Origin: Bryobacterales bacterium
Lineage (GTDB): Bacteria > Acidobacteriota > Terriglobia > Bryobacterales > Bryobacteraceae
Length of the DNA: 12,925 nt
Assembly (NCBI GenBank): GCA_003132905.1
Contig: PKZC01000114.1
Location: 1 to 12,925, forward strand
Reading direction: 5' to 3'
The position numbers and the translations under genes are program-made. The notes under the pieces are model-generated. The model was not told where the DNA came from and searched no databases. It saw only the letters and a list, made by a program, of their open reading frames with translations. Numbering within the stretch: the stretch's first letter is position 1; every line of letters begins with the position of its first letter. Of this stretch, positions 1 through 7,032 are shown piece after piece.

Positions 1-2
1 TA

Positions 3-1634
3 ACTGTACGATGTACTAGTTCCACGGACAGCTTCCAGGTCTGGCCCTCGGCTCCAATCGCAGCAGGAACTTCCCAAACCTTGACAGTGACTCAAACGAA
101 TCCACTGGCACCGGTGTGCGGAGGTGGTCTGGGAGCACAAGGTTGCTTTATTCCCGACGACTGCCACATTGACCAGGCGATCCTTAACACCTGCTTCGGT
201 TCAGCTTTAGTCATAGAGGCAGGGTGCGCGGCAGTGTTAGAAGCATGCGCCGAAGGAATCGGTGAGGTGAGCCCTTGGACATTCTTGGGCTGCGTGGCAG
301 CTGGTGGTGTGTGCAGTTACTCGGAGCACGTAGCGTTGGACCACTGTTTAACTCAGCCTGGTGTAGAAGTCTGCCATTCGGGCACTCCGATTTGCATTTC
401 TGAGCAACTACCATGCGTCCAGCCCCGGGACCCTAATAACCTCGTCGGACCCGCTGGCTTCGGCGGCCAACGCTGGACCGCCGGAGGACAGGCATTATCC
501 TACGCCGTCTCCTTCAATAACGATCCTACGGCTACCGCTCCGGCTCAGCGGGTGGTGGTAACTCAACCGTTGGGCGCGAACGTGAACGTGTCCAGCCTGA
601 CGTTGCCCGTCGTCACTGTTCCCAATAATGGCACCGCTGTCGCGGTGCCAATCCCTGCTGGAGCCTTCAATCCTGGGGCCAACCTGAATGAGTTCACAAC
701 GAACGTTGACCTTCGGCCCACCCAGAGGCTCCTTGTAAACGTGGATGCGAAGCTGAATCCAGCTACACAGACGCTCACGTGGACGTTTACCTCGATCGAT
801 CCGGTTACAGGATTGCCACCCTTGAATCCTTTAATCGGCTTCCTGCCGCCGTGGGCCGGAGCGAGTGTCTCCTTTAGCGTTACGCCCACGCCAGGTCTGG
901 CAACCGGAACTCAAGTTACTCAGCAAGCGACGATCGTCCTTCAAGGGGCCTCGCCGATGAACACCGTGGCCTGGACGAATACGATCGACAATACGCCGCC
1001 TGTCAGCCATGTCACCGCGCCGGCCGCTACATCGACCTGTCCAGACTTCCGGGTAAGCTGGTCCGGGAGCGACCTAGGAAGCGGGCTACAAGGATTCACC
1101 ATCTATGTGTCGGATTCGGGTGGCCCATTTACAGCCTGGCTTTCCAACACGACCGCTGCATCAGCCACGTACCTGGGTACAGTAGGACACTCGTATTCGT
1201 TCTTCAGCCTTGCCACCGACCTTACCGGAAATATGGAGGGCGGGAAAACTTCGGCGGAAGCCTCCACGGCCGTTACCGCCGCGAGTTCCTGCGGCGCTCC
1301 GAGTTTAAGCGCCCAGGTGGCGAACGTTGCACAGTCGGGCACAACGGTCACGGCGAGTCTGCAGCTTACCAATACAGGTTTCACCGCCGCGCAGGCGCTC
1401 AATATTAATCAAATCACCCTGCGTACGCTTTCCGGATCGGGAACAGTGACGTTGGCAAGCCCGACCCTTCCGGCAGCTGAAGGGGGGCTTGGTATCGGTG
1501 CATCAACATCAGTGAACTTGATGCTCAATGTCCCAACCACAGTGACGAGATTCTCTATGACCGAGAGCGGCAACCTAAAAGACGGCGCCGGAAATACATA
1601 CAACTATTCCATGGCACAGACAGTCATCCCATAA
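3..1634 (+). CDS. 3' part of a large secreted Ig/FnIII-like protein (5' end outside window)
   Basis: The frame is open from the left edge with no stop, so this is the C-terminal 543 or so residues of a longer protein; the TTG at 81 is not a credible start. Nt 117-416 encode a segment with about 12 cysteines, probably disulfide-bonded. Next comes DPNNLVGPAGFG (nt 429-464), a signature seen in large extracellular proteins of Acidobacteria, Planctomycetes and cyanobacteria, followed by TATAPAQRVVVT and a beta-rich domain. About nt 1000-1290 is a FnIII/Ig-like module (TPPVSHV, WSGSDLGSGL, FFSLATDLTGNMEG). A second beta domain, with no sorting signal, ends the protein. It is likely exported or surface-attached and structural or adhesive; no catalytic motif is visible. 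The next gene starts 17 bases downstream, so the two are probably co-transcribed. Family assignment is by signature only. Confidence 0.85.
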   Translation, partial: TVRCTSSTDSFQVWPSAPIAAGTSQTLTVTQTNPLAPVCGGGLGAQGCFIPDDCHIDQAILNTCFGSALVIEAGCAAVLEACAEGIGEVSPWTFLGCVAAGGVCSYSEHVALDHCLTQPGVEVCHSGTPICISEQLPCVQPRDPNNLVGPAGFGGQRWTAGGQALSYAVSFNNDPTATAPAQRVVVTQPLGANVNVSSLTLPVVTVPNNGTAVAVPIPAGAFNPGANLNEFTTNVDLRPTQRLLVNVDAKLNPATQTLTWTFTSIDPVTGLPPLNPLIGFLPPWAGASVSFSVTPTPGLATGTQVTQQATIVLQGASPMNTVAWTNTIDNTPPVSHVTAPAATSTCPDFRVSWSGSDLGSGLQGFTIYVSDSGGPFTAWLSNTTAASATYLGTVGHSYSFFSLATDLTGNMEGGKTSAEASTAVTAASSCGAPSLSAQVANVAQSGTTVTASLQLTNTGFTAAQALNINQITLRTLSGSGTVTLASPTLPAAEGGLGIGASTSVNLMLNVPTTVTRFSMTESGNLKDGAGNTYNYSMAQTVIP

Positions 1635-1640
1635 GAAAGC

Positions 1641-1644
1641 GGAG
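1641..1644 (+). promoter_or_regulatory. Ribosome binding site of the PEP-CTERM gene
   Basis: GGAG lies 7 bases before the ATG at 1652, inside the short gap after the upstream stop. It supports that start and translation from a shared message. Confidence 0.6.
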
Positions 1645-1651
1645 CTACTTT

Positions 1652-2236
1652 ATGAATGCGCGGAATTATTGGTGCTTTACCCTGTTTGCGGCACTGGTCC
1701 TTTGTTTGGTGTCGCCCATCTTGGCGGATTCCATCACTTTTGGCCTGCTGCCTCCTGACGGCGACGTCTCCGGGCCGCCGGGTTCTCTTGTGGGCTGGGG
1801 ATATTCCCTGACAAACGACAGTACCAGCGACTGGTTCTTAGCCACGGATCTAAACTCGGATTCGTTCTCGAATGGCGCGCCAACATCGCTGTTCGACTTC
1901 CCCGACCTGGCCCCTGGCGCAACGGTAACGGAGGCGTTTGATCCGGTGAATAGCATCGGATTGTTTGAGCTGCAGTGGGACCCTGCCGCCCCGGTCGGAT
2001 TCGTCAACAGCGGCGACTTCACCTTGAGCGGCCAGTGGTACGATGGGGACCCCTTCAACGGTTCCAACTTTATCGCCGACGCGACGGACACCTCGCTGTC
2101 ATATGCGGCTACGGTTACCGGTTCTGTGAGCAGCGTTCCAGAGCCATCGAATCTTCTGCTGTTGGCAAGCGGCATCGCTGCGATCATCGGTTGGCGGAGG
2201 GCGAAACCGTCCACTGGCGCGCATCGTGGCTGCTAA
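1652..2236 (+). CDS. PEP-CTERM sorting domain protein
   Basis: This 194-residue protein has an N-terminal signal peptide (hydrophobic residues about 8-25, ending near LADS) and a textbook PEP-CTERM tail: VPEP at 162-165, a hydrophobic helix at about 167-180, then the basic WRRAK. In this family the tail directs export and processing by an exosortase (EpsH/XrtA type), usually in bacteria that make an extracellular polymer. The body between (about 27-158) is low in Cys and Lys, rich in Gly, Asp, Ser and Asn, and looks like a beta-sandwich; I recognise no catalytic motif. The start is supported by GGAG 7 bases upstream. About 9 residues follow the basic stretch, slightly longer than usual. The stop overlaps the possible GTG start of the next gene. 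No exosortase gene is in the window. Confidence 0.93.
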   Translation: MNARNYWCFTLFAALVLCLVSPILADSITFGLLPPDGDVSGPPGSLVGWGYSLTNDSTSDWFLATDLNSDSFSNGAPTSLFDFPDLAPGATVTEAFDPVNSIGLFELQWDPAAPVGFVNSGDFTLSGQWYDGDPFNGSNFIADATDTSLSYAATVTGSVSSVPEPSNLLLLASGIAAIIGWRRAKPSTGAHRGC

Positions 2237-2254
2237 TATGCCAAAGTCGATGCA
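2221..2254 (+). repeat. 34-bp direct repeat, copy 1 (start of DsbA-like gene)
   Basis: Matches 3300-3333 at 30 of 34 positions, with the last 20 bases (2235-2254) identical. It spans the end of the PEP-CTERM gene and codons 1-6 of the DsbA-like gene (MPKSMH). Confidence 0.8.
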
Positions 2255-3023
2255 CTATCCAGGGGGCGCAGTGATTCTCGCGCTAGCCCTCTTTGGTTCC
2301 TCTGCTTCGTCGGCGCAGCAAGGGCCAGACGACGCCAAGGATTCCGGAATCACGCGACAGCAGGCCGACCAGATTCTGAGCGAGCTTAAGGCAATCCGCC
2401 AATTGCTTGAGAACCAAAATCGGCCCGCCGGACCAAGCAAGTTACCACCGATGCCCCAAGTGCCGCAGACAGGCAAGCTCCGCGTTGAAGGCGGGTATTC
2501 GCTGGGGGCAAGTGACGCTCCTGTCACAATCGTGGAGTTCACCGACTACCAGTGTCCGTTCTGCCGGAGGTTCGAAAGCACTACCTTTTCGGAAATCCGC
2601 AAGAAGTATATCGATACTGGCAAGGTCAGGTTTGTGATTCGCGATTTCCCACTAGTCGAGATCCACGCCGATGCAATGCAGGCTGCAGAGGCAGCCCGTT
2701 GTGCGGGCGACCAAGGACAGTTCTGGACCATGCACGATGTGCTGTTCAGCGACGCAAGCAAGTTGGGAAAGAATGGTTTGATTGACTCGGCGAAGAGCCT
2801 TAAACTTGACGTGGCAGCATTCCAGTCTTGCCTGGAGAGCGGAAAACACAAGTTAGAAATTCAGAACGACCAGCAAGTTGCTTCTTCTCTGCAAATCAAC
2901 GGTACGCCGTCGTTCGTTGTCGGAAAAACGAACGGCGAAGAAGTGTCCGGGGCAATAGTAATCGGTGCGCAGCCCTTCAGCGTCTTTGAAACTAAGCTGA
3001 AGGAAGCGGAGTCAGTGCGTTAG
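2238..3023 (+). CDS. DsbA/DsbG-like thioredoxin-fold protein, exported
   Basis: A 261-residue exported thiol-disulfide oxidoreductase of the Thioredoxin_4/DsbA-like group. From the ATG at 2238 it has a short basic N-terminus, a hydrophobic segment (AVILALALFGSSASS) and a likely cleavage near SSAQQ. A predicted amphipathic helix follows (about residues 40-60), then a proline-rich linker. The fold starts with APVTIVEFTDYQCPFC: the CPFC active site is at about 106-109, and the cis-proline loop GTPSF is at about 222-226. Two further cysteines (ARCAG, QSCLE) flank the helical insert and could pair. The protein acts outside the cytoplasm, presumably oxidising or isomerising disulfides; the cysteine-rich secreted protein two genes upstream is an obvious possible client, by inference. 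A GTG at 2226 overlapping the previous gene is an alternative start. I prefer ATG 2238 because it gives a cleaner signal peptide. No clear ribosome site is seen, which fits translational coupling. Confidence 0.93.
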   Translation: MPKSMHYPGGAVILALALFGSSASSAQQGPDDAKDSGITRQQADQILSELKAIRQLLENQNRPAGPSKLPPMPQVPQTGKLRVEGGYSLGASDAPVTIVEFTDYQCPFCRRFESTTFSEIRKKYIDTGKVRFVIRDFPLVEIHADAMQAAEAARCAGDQGQFWTMHDVLFSDASKLGKNGLIDSAKSLKLDVAAFQSCLESGKHKLEIQNDQQVASSLQINGTPSFVVGKTNGEEVSGAIVIGAQPFSVFETKLKEAESVR

Positions 3024-3299
3024 GTGATAGTTCCCGCTTATCTCTGAGCGAGAGGGGTTAGGCTGGTGTTTTTTCAGTTTATTCAATGCTCGCCAGCCTC
3101 GAGGAAATATCGCAGACGTTCGGTTGTAAGACTGGAGTTTCCTAGTCATGGACAGACCCAGCAGTTTACCAGTGCTCGATCTCACAATATCGTCGGCGGA
3201 ACGTGTAAGATTGTTTTTGTTCTCGCCTCTCTCGCAGTCAGTTATCCATCAATGGCGGATGAGAACAGAAAACGCTCTCAAAGGCGGCTACGCTGATGG

Positions 3300-3333
3300 G
3301 CATCGAGCCTGACAATATGCCAAAGTCGATGCA
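3300..3333 (+). repeat. 34-bp direct repeat, copy 2 (decayed gene start)
   Basis: Near-copy of 2221-2254, with four mismatches all in the first 14 bases. Read from the ATG at 3296, the frame gives 26 residues ending at the TAG 3374-3376 and contains the same NMPKSMH as the DsbA-like gene, then diverges. It looks like the remnant of a duplicated 5' end rather than a working gene. Confidence 0.7.
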
Positions 3334-3389
3334 TTCTCGACCCGTGATAGTGAGGACGAATCGAAAAGGAGCCTAGCGAAGAAAAGACG

Positions 3390-3395
3390 AGGAGG
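3390..3395 (+). promoter_or_regulatory. Orphan Shine-Dalgarno-like AGGAGG
   Basis: A perfect AGGAGG sits 12 bases before an ATG at 3408. The frame from that ATG stops after 19 codons (TGA at 3465-3467) inside the antisense of the ligase 3' end. It may be the leftover start of a gene cut off at this junction, or chance. Confidence 0.35.
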
Positions 3396-3417
3396 AGTCA
3401 CGCACAGATGGGCGGTT

Positions 3418-4383
3418 TCATTCCCGCCGGACGTCCGTCGCGCGCTTATCATCGCGCAGAGCTATGAAGCGGCTGTGCCGCAAATGCGCATCCGAAGTCC
3501 ATTCGACAAATTCAAACTGGCCGACGAGGACAGGTTTGAGCCAGCAGCATTCGGCCATTTTCGACGCGGTAAGACCGGCGCCCCAGCGGCCGGCTTTTTT
3601 CTCGGGCAGGTTGGCGAAGGGGCATTCCTTGATTTCCAGCGGGTTGATTTTCCTGAACAAATCCGCGCGCGAGGCCCGGCTGAATCCATTACGCGTGCGC
3701 GCGGCGTATATTAACCTGCCGTCCTGGTAATAGCCGATGACGAGGGCGTCGAAGTTCTTCGGGGACGGCGTATAACCGGCAATGACGAGCTCCTGGCCCC
3801 GGTTGACGCGCATCTTCTGCCAAGCGCCGGAACGCTCGCCGGGCTCGTATTTACTGTCCCGGCGCTTCGCCACCAGCCCTTAGAGACCTTGCACTTTCAC
3901 CGAGTGGATGAGTTCCTTCAGGCTGCCGTCCAGCACCGGCGAATAGCGGATCGGCTCCGCCATCGCCGGAAATACGTGCTTCTCCAAAAGCCTGCGCCGC
4001 TCCGTGAGAGGCTCGGCCATGACATTCCGGCCTTTCAGGATCAGCAGATCGAAAATGAAAAAATGGACGGGCGCGGCGGCGGAGCCGTGGTTCTGCAGCG
4101 TATTGAAGGAGGGTTTGCCTTCTTCATCAAGGGCCACGATTTCACCGTCGATGACGGTGTCGCCGGGCATTGCGGCCAGACCCTTGACGATGCCGGGATA
4201 GCGGGCGCTGAAATCATTGTCGTTGCGCGAGCGTAGTTGCACCTTGCCGTCGGTCCTGATCGCAAGCGCGCGGTAGCCGTCAAGCTTGAGCTCAATCAGC
4301 CACTCCGGGCCTTCCGGAAGACTTTCCTTGCGGAGCAGGAGCATGGGCTCGACGAATGCGGCCTTGGCTTTCGCGGCGGGCAT
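3418..4383 (-). pseudogene. LigD-type ATP-dependent DNA ligase, interrupted by an in-frame TAA
   Basis: The two halves lie in one frame (322 codons, stop included) and together give a full stand-alone ligase: adenylation domain, then OB fold. ATP-dependent ligases seal nicks through a lysine-AMP intermediate; LigD-type ones serve end joining and repair. Motif I is KLDGYR, with the nucleophile at about Lys33; IDGEIVALD is at about 119-127; HFFIFDLL is motif III; LVAKRRD is the rest of motif IV; WQKMRV is motif V; the C-terminus HLRHSRFIALRDDK matches the usual family end. Codon 168, at 3880-3882, is TAA where the family has Glu of EGLVAK in motif IV. One base change from GAA would produce it. 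As read, the product is a 167-residue fragment lacking motifs IV-V and the OB fold, so it should be inactive. A sequencing error or readthrough are alternatives. No polymerase, nuclease or Ku gene is adjacent. Confidence 0.88.
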
Positions 4384-4432
4384 CAGGGGAAATTAGAGTT
4401 TATCGCGGTCATGGAGCAGCCTGACGCTCGGA

Positions 4433-5641
4433 ATGACAAAGGCCAACGATTTCAGGCAATACAATGAAGTCATGCCACGGCGATCCGAGGAAACAGCTGA
4501 GCCACTTCTCATCGATCGTGCGGCGGCGGCTGAACTGCCTTCCGCCGAGAGCATACGCGAATGGGCGCGAGAGAAACGTGCATTTATTTCGAGCGTAATG
4601 TCGGAGTTAGCAGAGGAGCGAAGGGCTGTAGCGGCAAGCATCCGTGAGGAAGGTTTGCGTGCCGTGATGTTCGAGGAATTCGGCGGTCGGGACGCGGACC
4701 CCCAGGATGCTTATGTGGCGGAAGTTGAGGGCGCCGATATTTTTATAGGCATTCTCGGCAAAATCTACGGCAACCCGCTGAAAACCAGATTTTCAGCCAC
4801 CCACACCGAGTATCTTCATGCGGAGCGGAATTCCTTGCGTATCGCCATGTGGGCGTCTGATACCCCGGATCGCGAAGGACCCGAACAAAGCTTTCTAAAC
4901 GACGTTCGCACGTTCCACGTCGTGCCGGCTTTTCGCACAATCGCCGATTTGAAGACTCAGGTTAGCGAAAGAATCCGGGCGATTGCGGCCGAGGATCTCG
5001 CCCCATGGTGCAAATTGGGAAGGATGGTTTTTCGCGCCACTCAGGTCGAAGATCACGGTGACACTCTCACGGTCGTCACGCGGGTGAGAGATGACGCCGT
5101 TGCCAGAGCCCTCGAAGAAGCCCGGGGCGATCAGTGGAACCGAGCGAAAAATCTCCGCTTCACCTGGTCGGGGCGCAGCAGGTACGTAGACGTTTCCAAA
5201 GTGCTCGTTACAACAACGTCTGCCCGCTCGAAGCTCATCCGCCTTGATCTCAAGAGTACGGACGGCCCTCAGGACTCTTCTCTTCAATACTCGATGGATG
5301 GCCTAACGCCCGATGATATTACTGAAAAGGCGCTGCGCACTGTTCTATTTGGGGAGCCCAATCCCCTGGCTCGCGGTCACCTGGCGTTCATCGCGGAGAT
5401 CGACGATCCTCTGCAACCGCTAAGGGTGTCTCCCGTTTCGGAAGAAATAGTCCGGCCACTGGCAGAGTTGTTGATAACAGATCTACTCATCGGCACGGGA
5501 CGGGCAGGAAGGATAGTAGAGCTCAAGATCGGAGTGCCGATACGCGAGCGTCGGCCCTTCTCACTGGGTTGGGAGACCCCTCGCCGGTATGCCAATGAGA
5601 CCATAGCGGTTCGAAACATCCGGGGTGAAATTATTCTGTAG
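4433..5641 (+). CDS. DUF4062 domain protein with uncharacterised C-terminal region
   Basis: A 402-residue protein. Residues about 48-150 are a clear DUF4062 domain: KRAFISSVMSELAEERRAV at the start, VMFEEFGGRDADP, the VEGADIFIGILGKIYG strand-turn, and ATHTEYLHA. DUF4062 is a small alpha/beta domain related to TIR and deoxyribosyltransferase-like folds, and is often the N-terminal sensor or effector module of STAND or other conflict-system proteins. Here no P-loop ATPase follows. Residues about 190-402 form a mixed alpha/beta region I do not recognise, with charged strands and an RRPFSLGW segment near the end. ATG 4433 and ATG 4472 (residue 14) are both possible starts; neither has a strong ribosome site. 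It is divergent from the broken ligase and convergent with the HEPN gene at 5759-6979. A cytoplasmic immunity-type role is inference from domain and neighbours. Confidence 0.85.
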   Translation: MTKANDFRQYNEVMPRRSEETAEPLLIDRAAAAELPSAESIREWAREKRAFISSVMSELAEERRAVAASIREEGLRAVMFEEFGGRDADPQDAYVAEVEGADIFIGILGKIYGNPLKTRFSATHTEYLHAERNSLRIAMWASDTPDREGPEQSFLNDVRTFHVVPAFRTIADLKTQVSERIRAIAAEDLAPWCKLGRMVFRATQVEDHGDTLTVVTRVRDDAVARALEEARGDQWNRAKNLRFTWSGRSRYVDVSKVLVTTTSARSKLIRLDLKSTDGPQDSSLQYSMDGLTPDDITEKALRTVLFGEPNPLARGHLAFIAEIDDPLQPLRVSPVSEEIVRPLAELLITDLLIGTGRAGRIVELKIGVPIRERRPFSLGWETPRRYANETIAVRNIRGEIIL

Positions 5642-5667
5642 GTTCGTGGCGAAACCATTGCGATAGA

Positions 5668-5719
5668 ACGGAAGCGAACGATGACGGGCTCCCTCTGCTC
5701 GTTAAAAGGGCGCTTCCGT
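5668..5719. repeat. Inverted repeat (9-bp arms) between convergent genes
   Basis: ACGGAAGCG (5668-5676) pairs perfectly with CGCTTCCGT (5711-5719). Inside, AACGA (5677-5681) pairs with TCGTT (5699-5703), leaving a 7-base bulge and a 17-base loop. It lies between two convergent genes, so it may end transcription from both sides, but neither strand has a T-tract after it. Confidence 0.5.
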
Positions 5720-5742
5720 CGCTCCTGTAAGAAGCCGGAGCG
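5720..5742. repeat. Second small inverted repeat, directly after the first
   Basis: CGCTCC (5720-5725) and GGAGCG (5737-5742) form a 6-bp stem with an 11-base loop, abutting the larger hairpin. The two stem-loops occupy most of the 117-base gap between the converging genes. Function is unknown; a role in transcription termination or RNA stability is possible. Confidence 0.35.
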
Positions 5743-5758
5743 CGGCACTCAAACGTCG

Positions 5759-6979
5759 TTAGGTCAGGCGTTGAGTTTCGAGAAACCTCAGAAGATCCTG
5801 CTTCGATTGAAAGCGGTCGCGGCAATCGATCATCGCAACCAAGAAACTTCTGACCAGGTCGTCCAGCTGGTAAAGCTCGTCCGCGAGAATCTCGGCGTGC
5901 TCGCCATGAGAAATTTTGCTGCGGGTTTTGTAGTGCTGCTGCAACTCCTTCTTGAGGCGCACGCGCTCGGCGACAGGGACGGCGAAAAACATGACCACGC
6001 CTTCGGCAACGCCCTGAGTGATGTTCCCGTCGCCGGTACTTAGGAAAGTCTCCAGACACGTAACGAGGTTGAGGAATCGGTCGGCCGCGGCCGCCTGCAC
6101 CCTACTGCTGCCATAGATATGCAGGGCGTGCAGCAGGAGCTTTTGAAAGCCTGTTTGATTTTTCGCGGGCTTGTCGAGCAGCGGCGCGACAATGTCCAGC
6201 CGCGCCTCACGGAGCTTGTCCAGAACCTCCTGGGACAACGGGAACCCGGGAACGCGCCGCGAATGATGGGGATCATAACGTCTCGCGCCCGTGTTGCAAT
6301 TGACGATGATGCGGGGCCGCTCAGTGGTGACCACGTCGCCCTGCAAGCCGATCGCGCAGGACGTGCCGTTCCTGGTCATGCAGGCCATCCAGAACCGCAA
6401 GACATCGATGACAGGACCGCACAGCTGCTCGGCGCGCGCAACGGCATAGGTTGGTTCGGCGGTGACCTGAATCTCGGCCCAGACCCCGGCGTCGGTCTGG
6501 CGCTTGAGATATGGGACGGTGATGAAATCGTCGGAGGTGATGCGCTGGAGAAAATCGGCGCTGGCCTGGTGGAACATGATCCCGCCTAATGAGCGCGCGG
6601 GCGCATCCGGAATGTCAATGCCGAATAGCGGCAAAAAAACCTTGTGCTGCTCGGTATACGCCTCCAGTTCCGCCACGAGCAACCGGAAATCCGCCCGCGC
6701 CTGATCGGCACCGCTGATGGCGTGAATTTCAATGATGTCGCGTAGTCGCCCGGCGAGATACTCCGCTGAAAATTTCTCGTTCCAGTCGCCGTATCGCAAA
6801 GCCTGGCGGATGAGATCGCGTCGGCGTACTAACCCTTCGGGCGAGAGCAGGAAGTATCCGCGTGGACCATACCACATGCGGTGTATGTCGGCTGTCGCCG
6901 GCGTGAATGGTTCCAGAGCTTCAACGACGGCGGAGATATTGTTGAAGAGCACGCTAAAGACGCGTTCATCCATAAGCAT
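5759..6979 (-). CDS. ApeA-like HEPN domain protein
   Basis: A 406-residue cytoplasmic protein. The C-terminal part (about 297-395) is a HEPN domain of the ApeA-like type: RFLNLVTCLETFL in the first helix, a helix ending in RVRLKKELQQHY, and then RSKISHG, which supplies the R-x4-H catalytic pair (Arg353, His358). HEPN domains of this kind are metal-independent ribonucleases in abortive-infection and toxin systems; ApeA blocks phage by lowering translation capacity. The N-terminal 270 residues (WYGPRGYFLLS, the LPLFGIDIPDAP stretch, and so on) are not a domain I recognise and may be the sensor. A second in-frame ATG lies two codons after the chosen start and is equally possible. It is convergent with the DUF4062 gene and divergent, across 53 bases, from the gene at 7033. 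The HEPN call is strong; the defence role is inference. Confidence 0.83.
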   Translation of the reverse strand: MLMDERVFSVLFNNISAVVEALEPFTPATADIHRMWYGPRGYFLLSPEGLVRRRDLIRQALRYGDWNEKFSAEYLAGRLRDIIEIHAISGADQARADFRLLVAELEAYTEQHKVFLPLFGIDIPDAPARSLGGIMFHQASADFLQRITSDDFITVPYLKRQTDAGVWAEIQVTAEPTYAVARAEQLCGPVIDVLRFWMACMTRNGTSCAIGLQGDVVTTERPRIIVNCNTGARRYDPHHSRRVPGFPLSQEVLDKLREARLDIVAPLLDKPAKNQTGFQKLLLHALHIYGSSRVQAAAADRFLNLVTCLETFLSTGDGNITQGVAEGVVMFFAVPVAERVRLKKELQQHYKTRSKISHGEHAEILADELYQLDDLVRSFLVAMIDCRDRFQSKQDLLRFLETQRLT

Positions 6980-7001
6980 CTATCGTGTCACCGAAGTCCG
7001 G

Positions 7002-7026
7002 TCCGGTAAAATACAGCTAGACCGGA
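7002..7026. promoter_or_regulatory. Short inverted repeat in a divergent intergenic region
   Basis: TCCGGT (7002-7007) and ACCGGA (7021-7026) are perfect inverted copies 13 bases apart, between the divergent HEPN gene and the gene at 7033. TAAAAT (7007-7012) resembles a -10 box for the rightward gene. The right arm overlaps that gene's ribosome site, so it could be an operator or an RNA hairpin hiding the site. Six-base arms can also occur by chance. Confidence 0.3.
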
Positions 7027-7027
7027 G
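7024..7027 (+). promoter_or_regulatory. Ribosome binding site of the gene at 7033
   Basis: GGAG lies 5 bases before the ATG at 7033 and supports that start. Confidence 0.6.
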
Positions 7028-7032
7028 CCTTC

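Larger units (their letters stand above)
3024..3417. other. Gene-poor junction between secretion operon and ligase
   Basis: No convincing gene is present. A GTG-started frame at 3066-3296 (76 codons) has no ribosome site and no family resemblance. The first tens of bases contain only a weak 4-5 bp hairpin (about 3039-3054), and the T-run at 3069-3074 lies too far from it to be a clear terminator. The region does contain the second copy of a 34-bp repeat (3300-3333) and an orphan AGGAGG (3390-3395). Plus-strand genes end here and the minus-strand ligase begins, which fits an old rearrangement point. Confidence 0.6.

Noticed and set aside
2226..2237. GTG start for the DsbA-like gene, four codons upstream
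   Set aside because: Possible, but no ribosome site supports it and the ATG at 2238 gives a more usual signal peptide.
3035..3074. Possible terminator after the DsbA-like gene
   Set aside because: The only stem is 4-5 bp, and the T-run (3069-3074) begins some 15 bases after it, so it does not form a standard intrinsic terminator.
3066..3296. GTG-started frame of 76 codons in the junction region
   Set aside because: No ribosome site, no recognisable domain. The hydrophobic stretch near its end is not a convincing signal peptide or PEP-CTERM tail.
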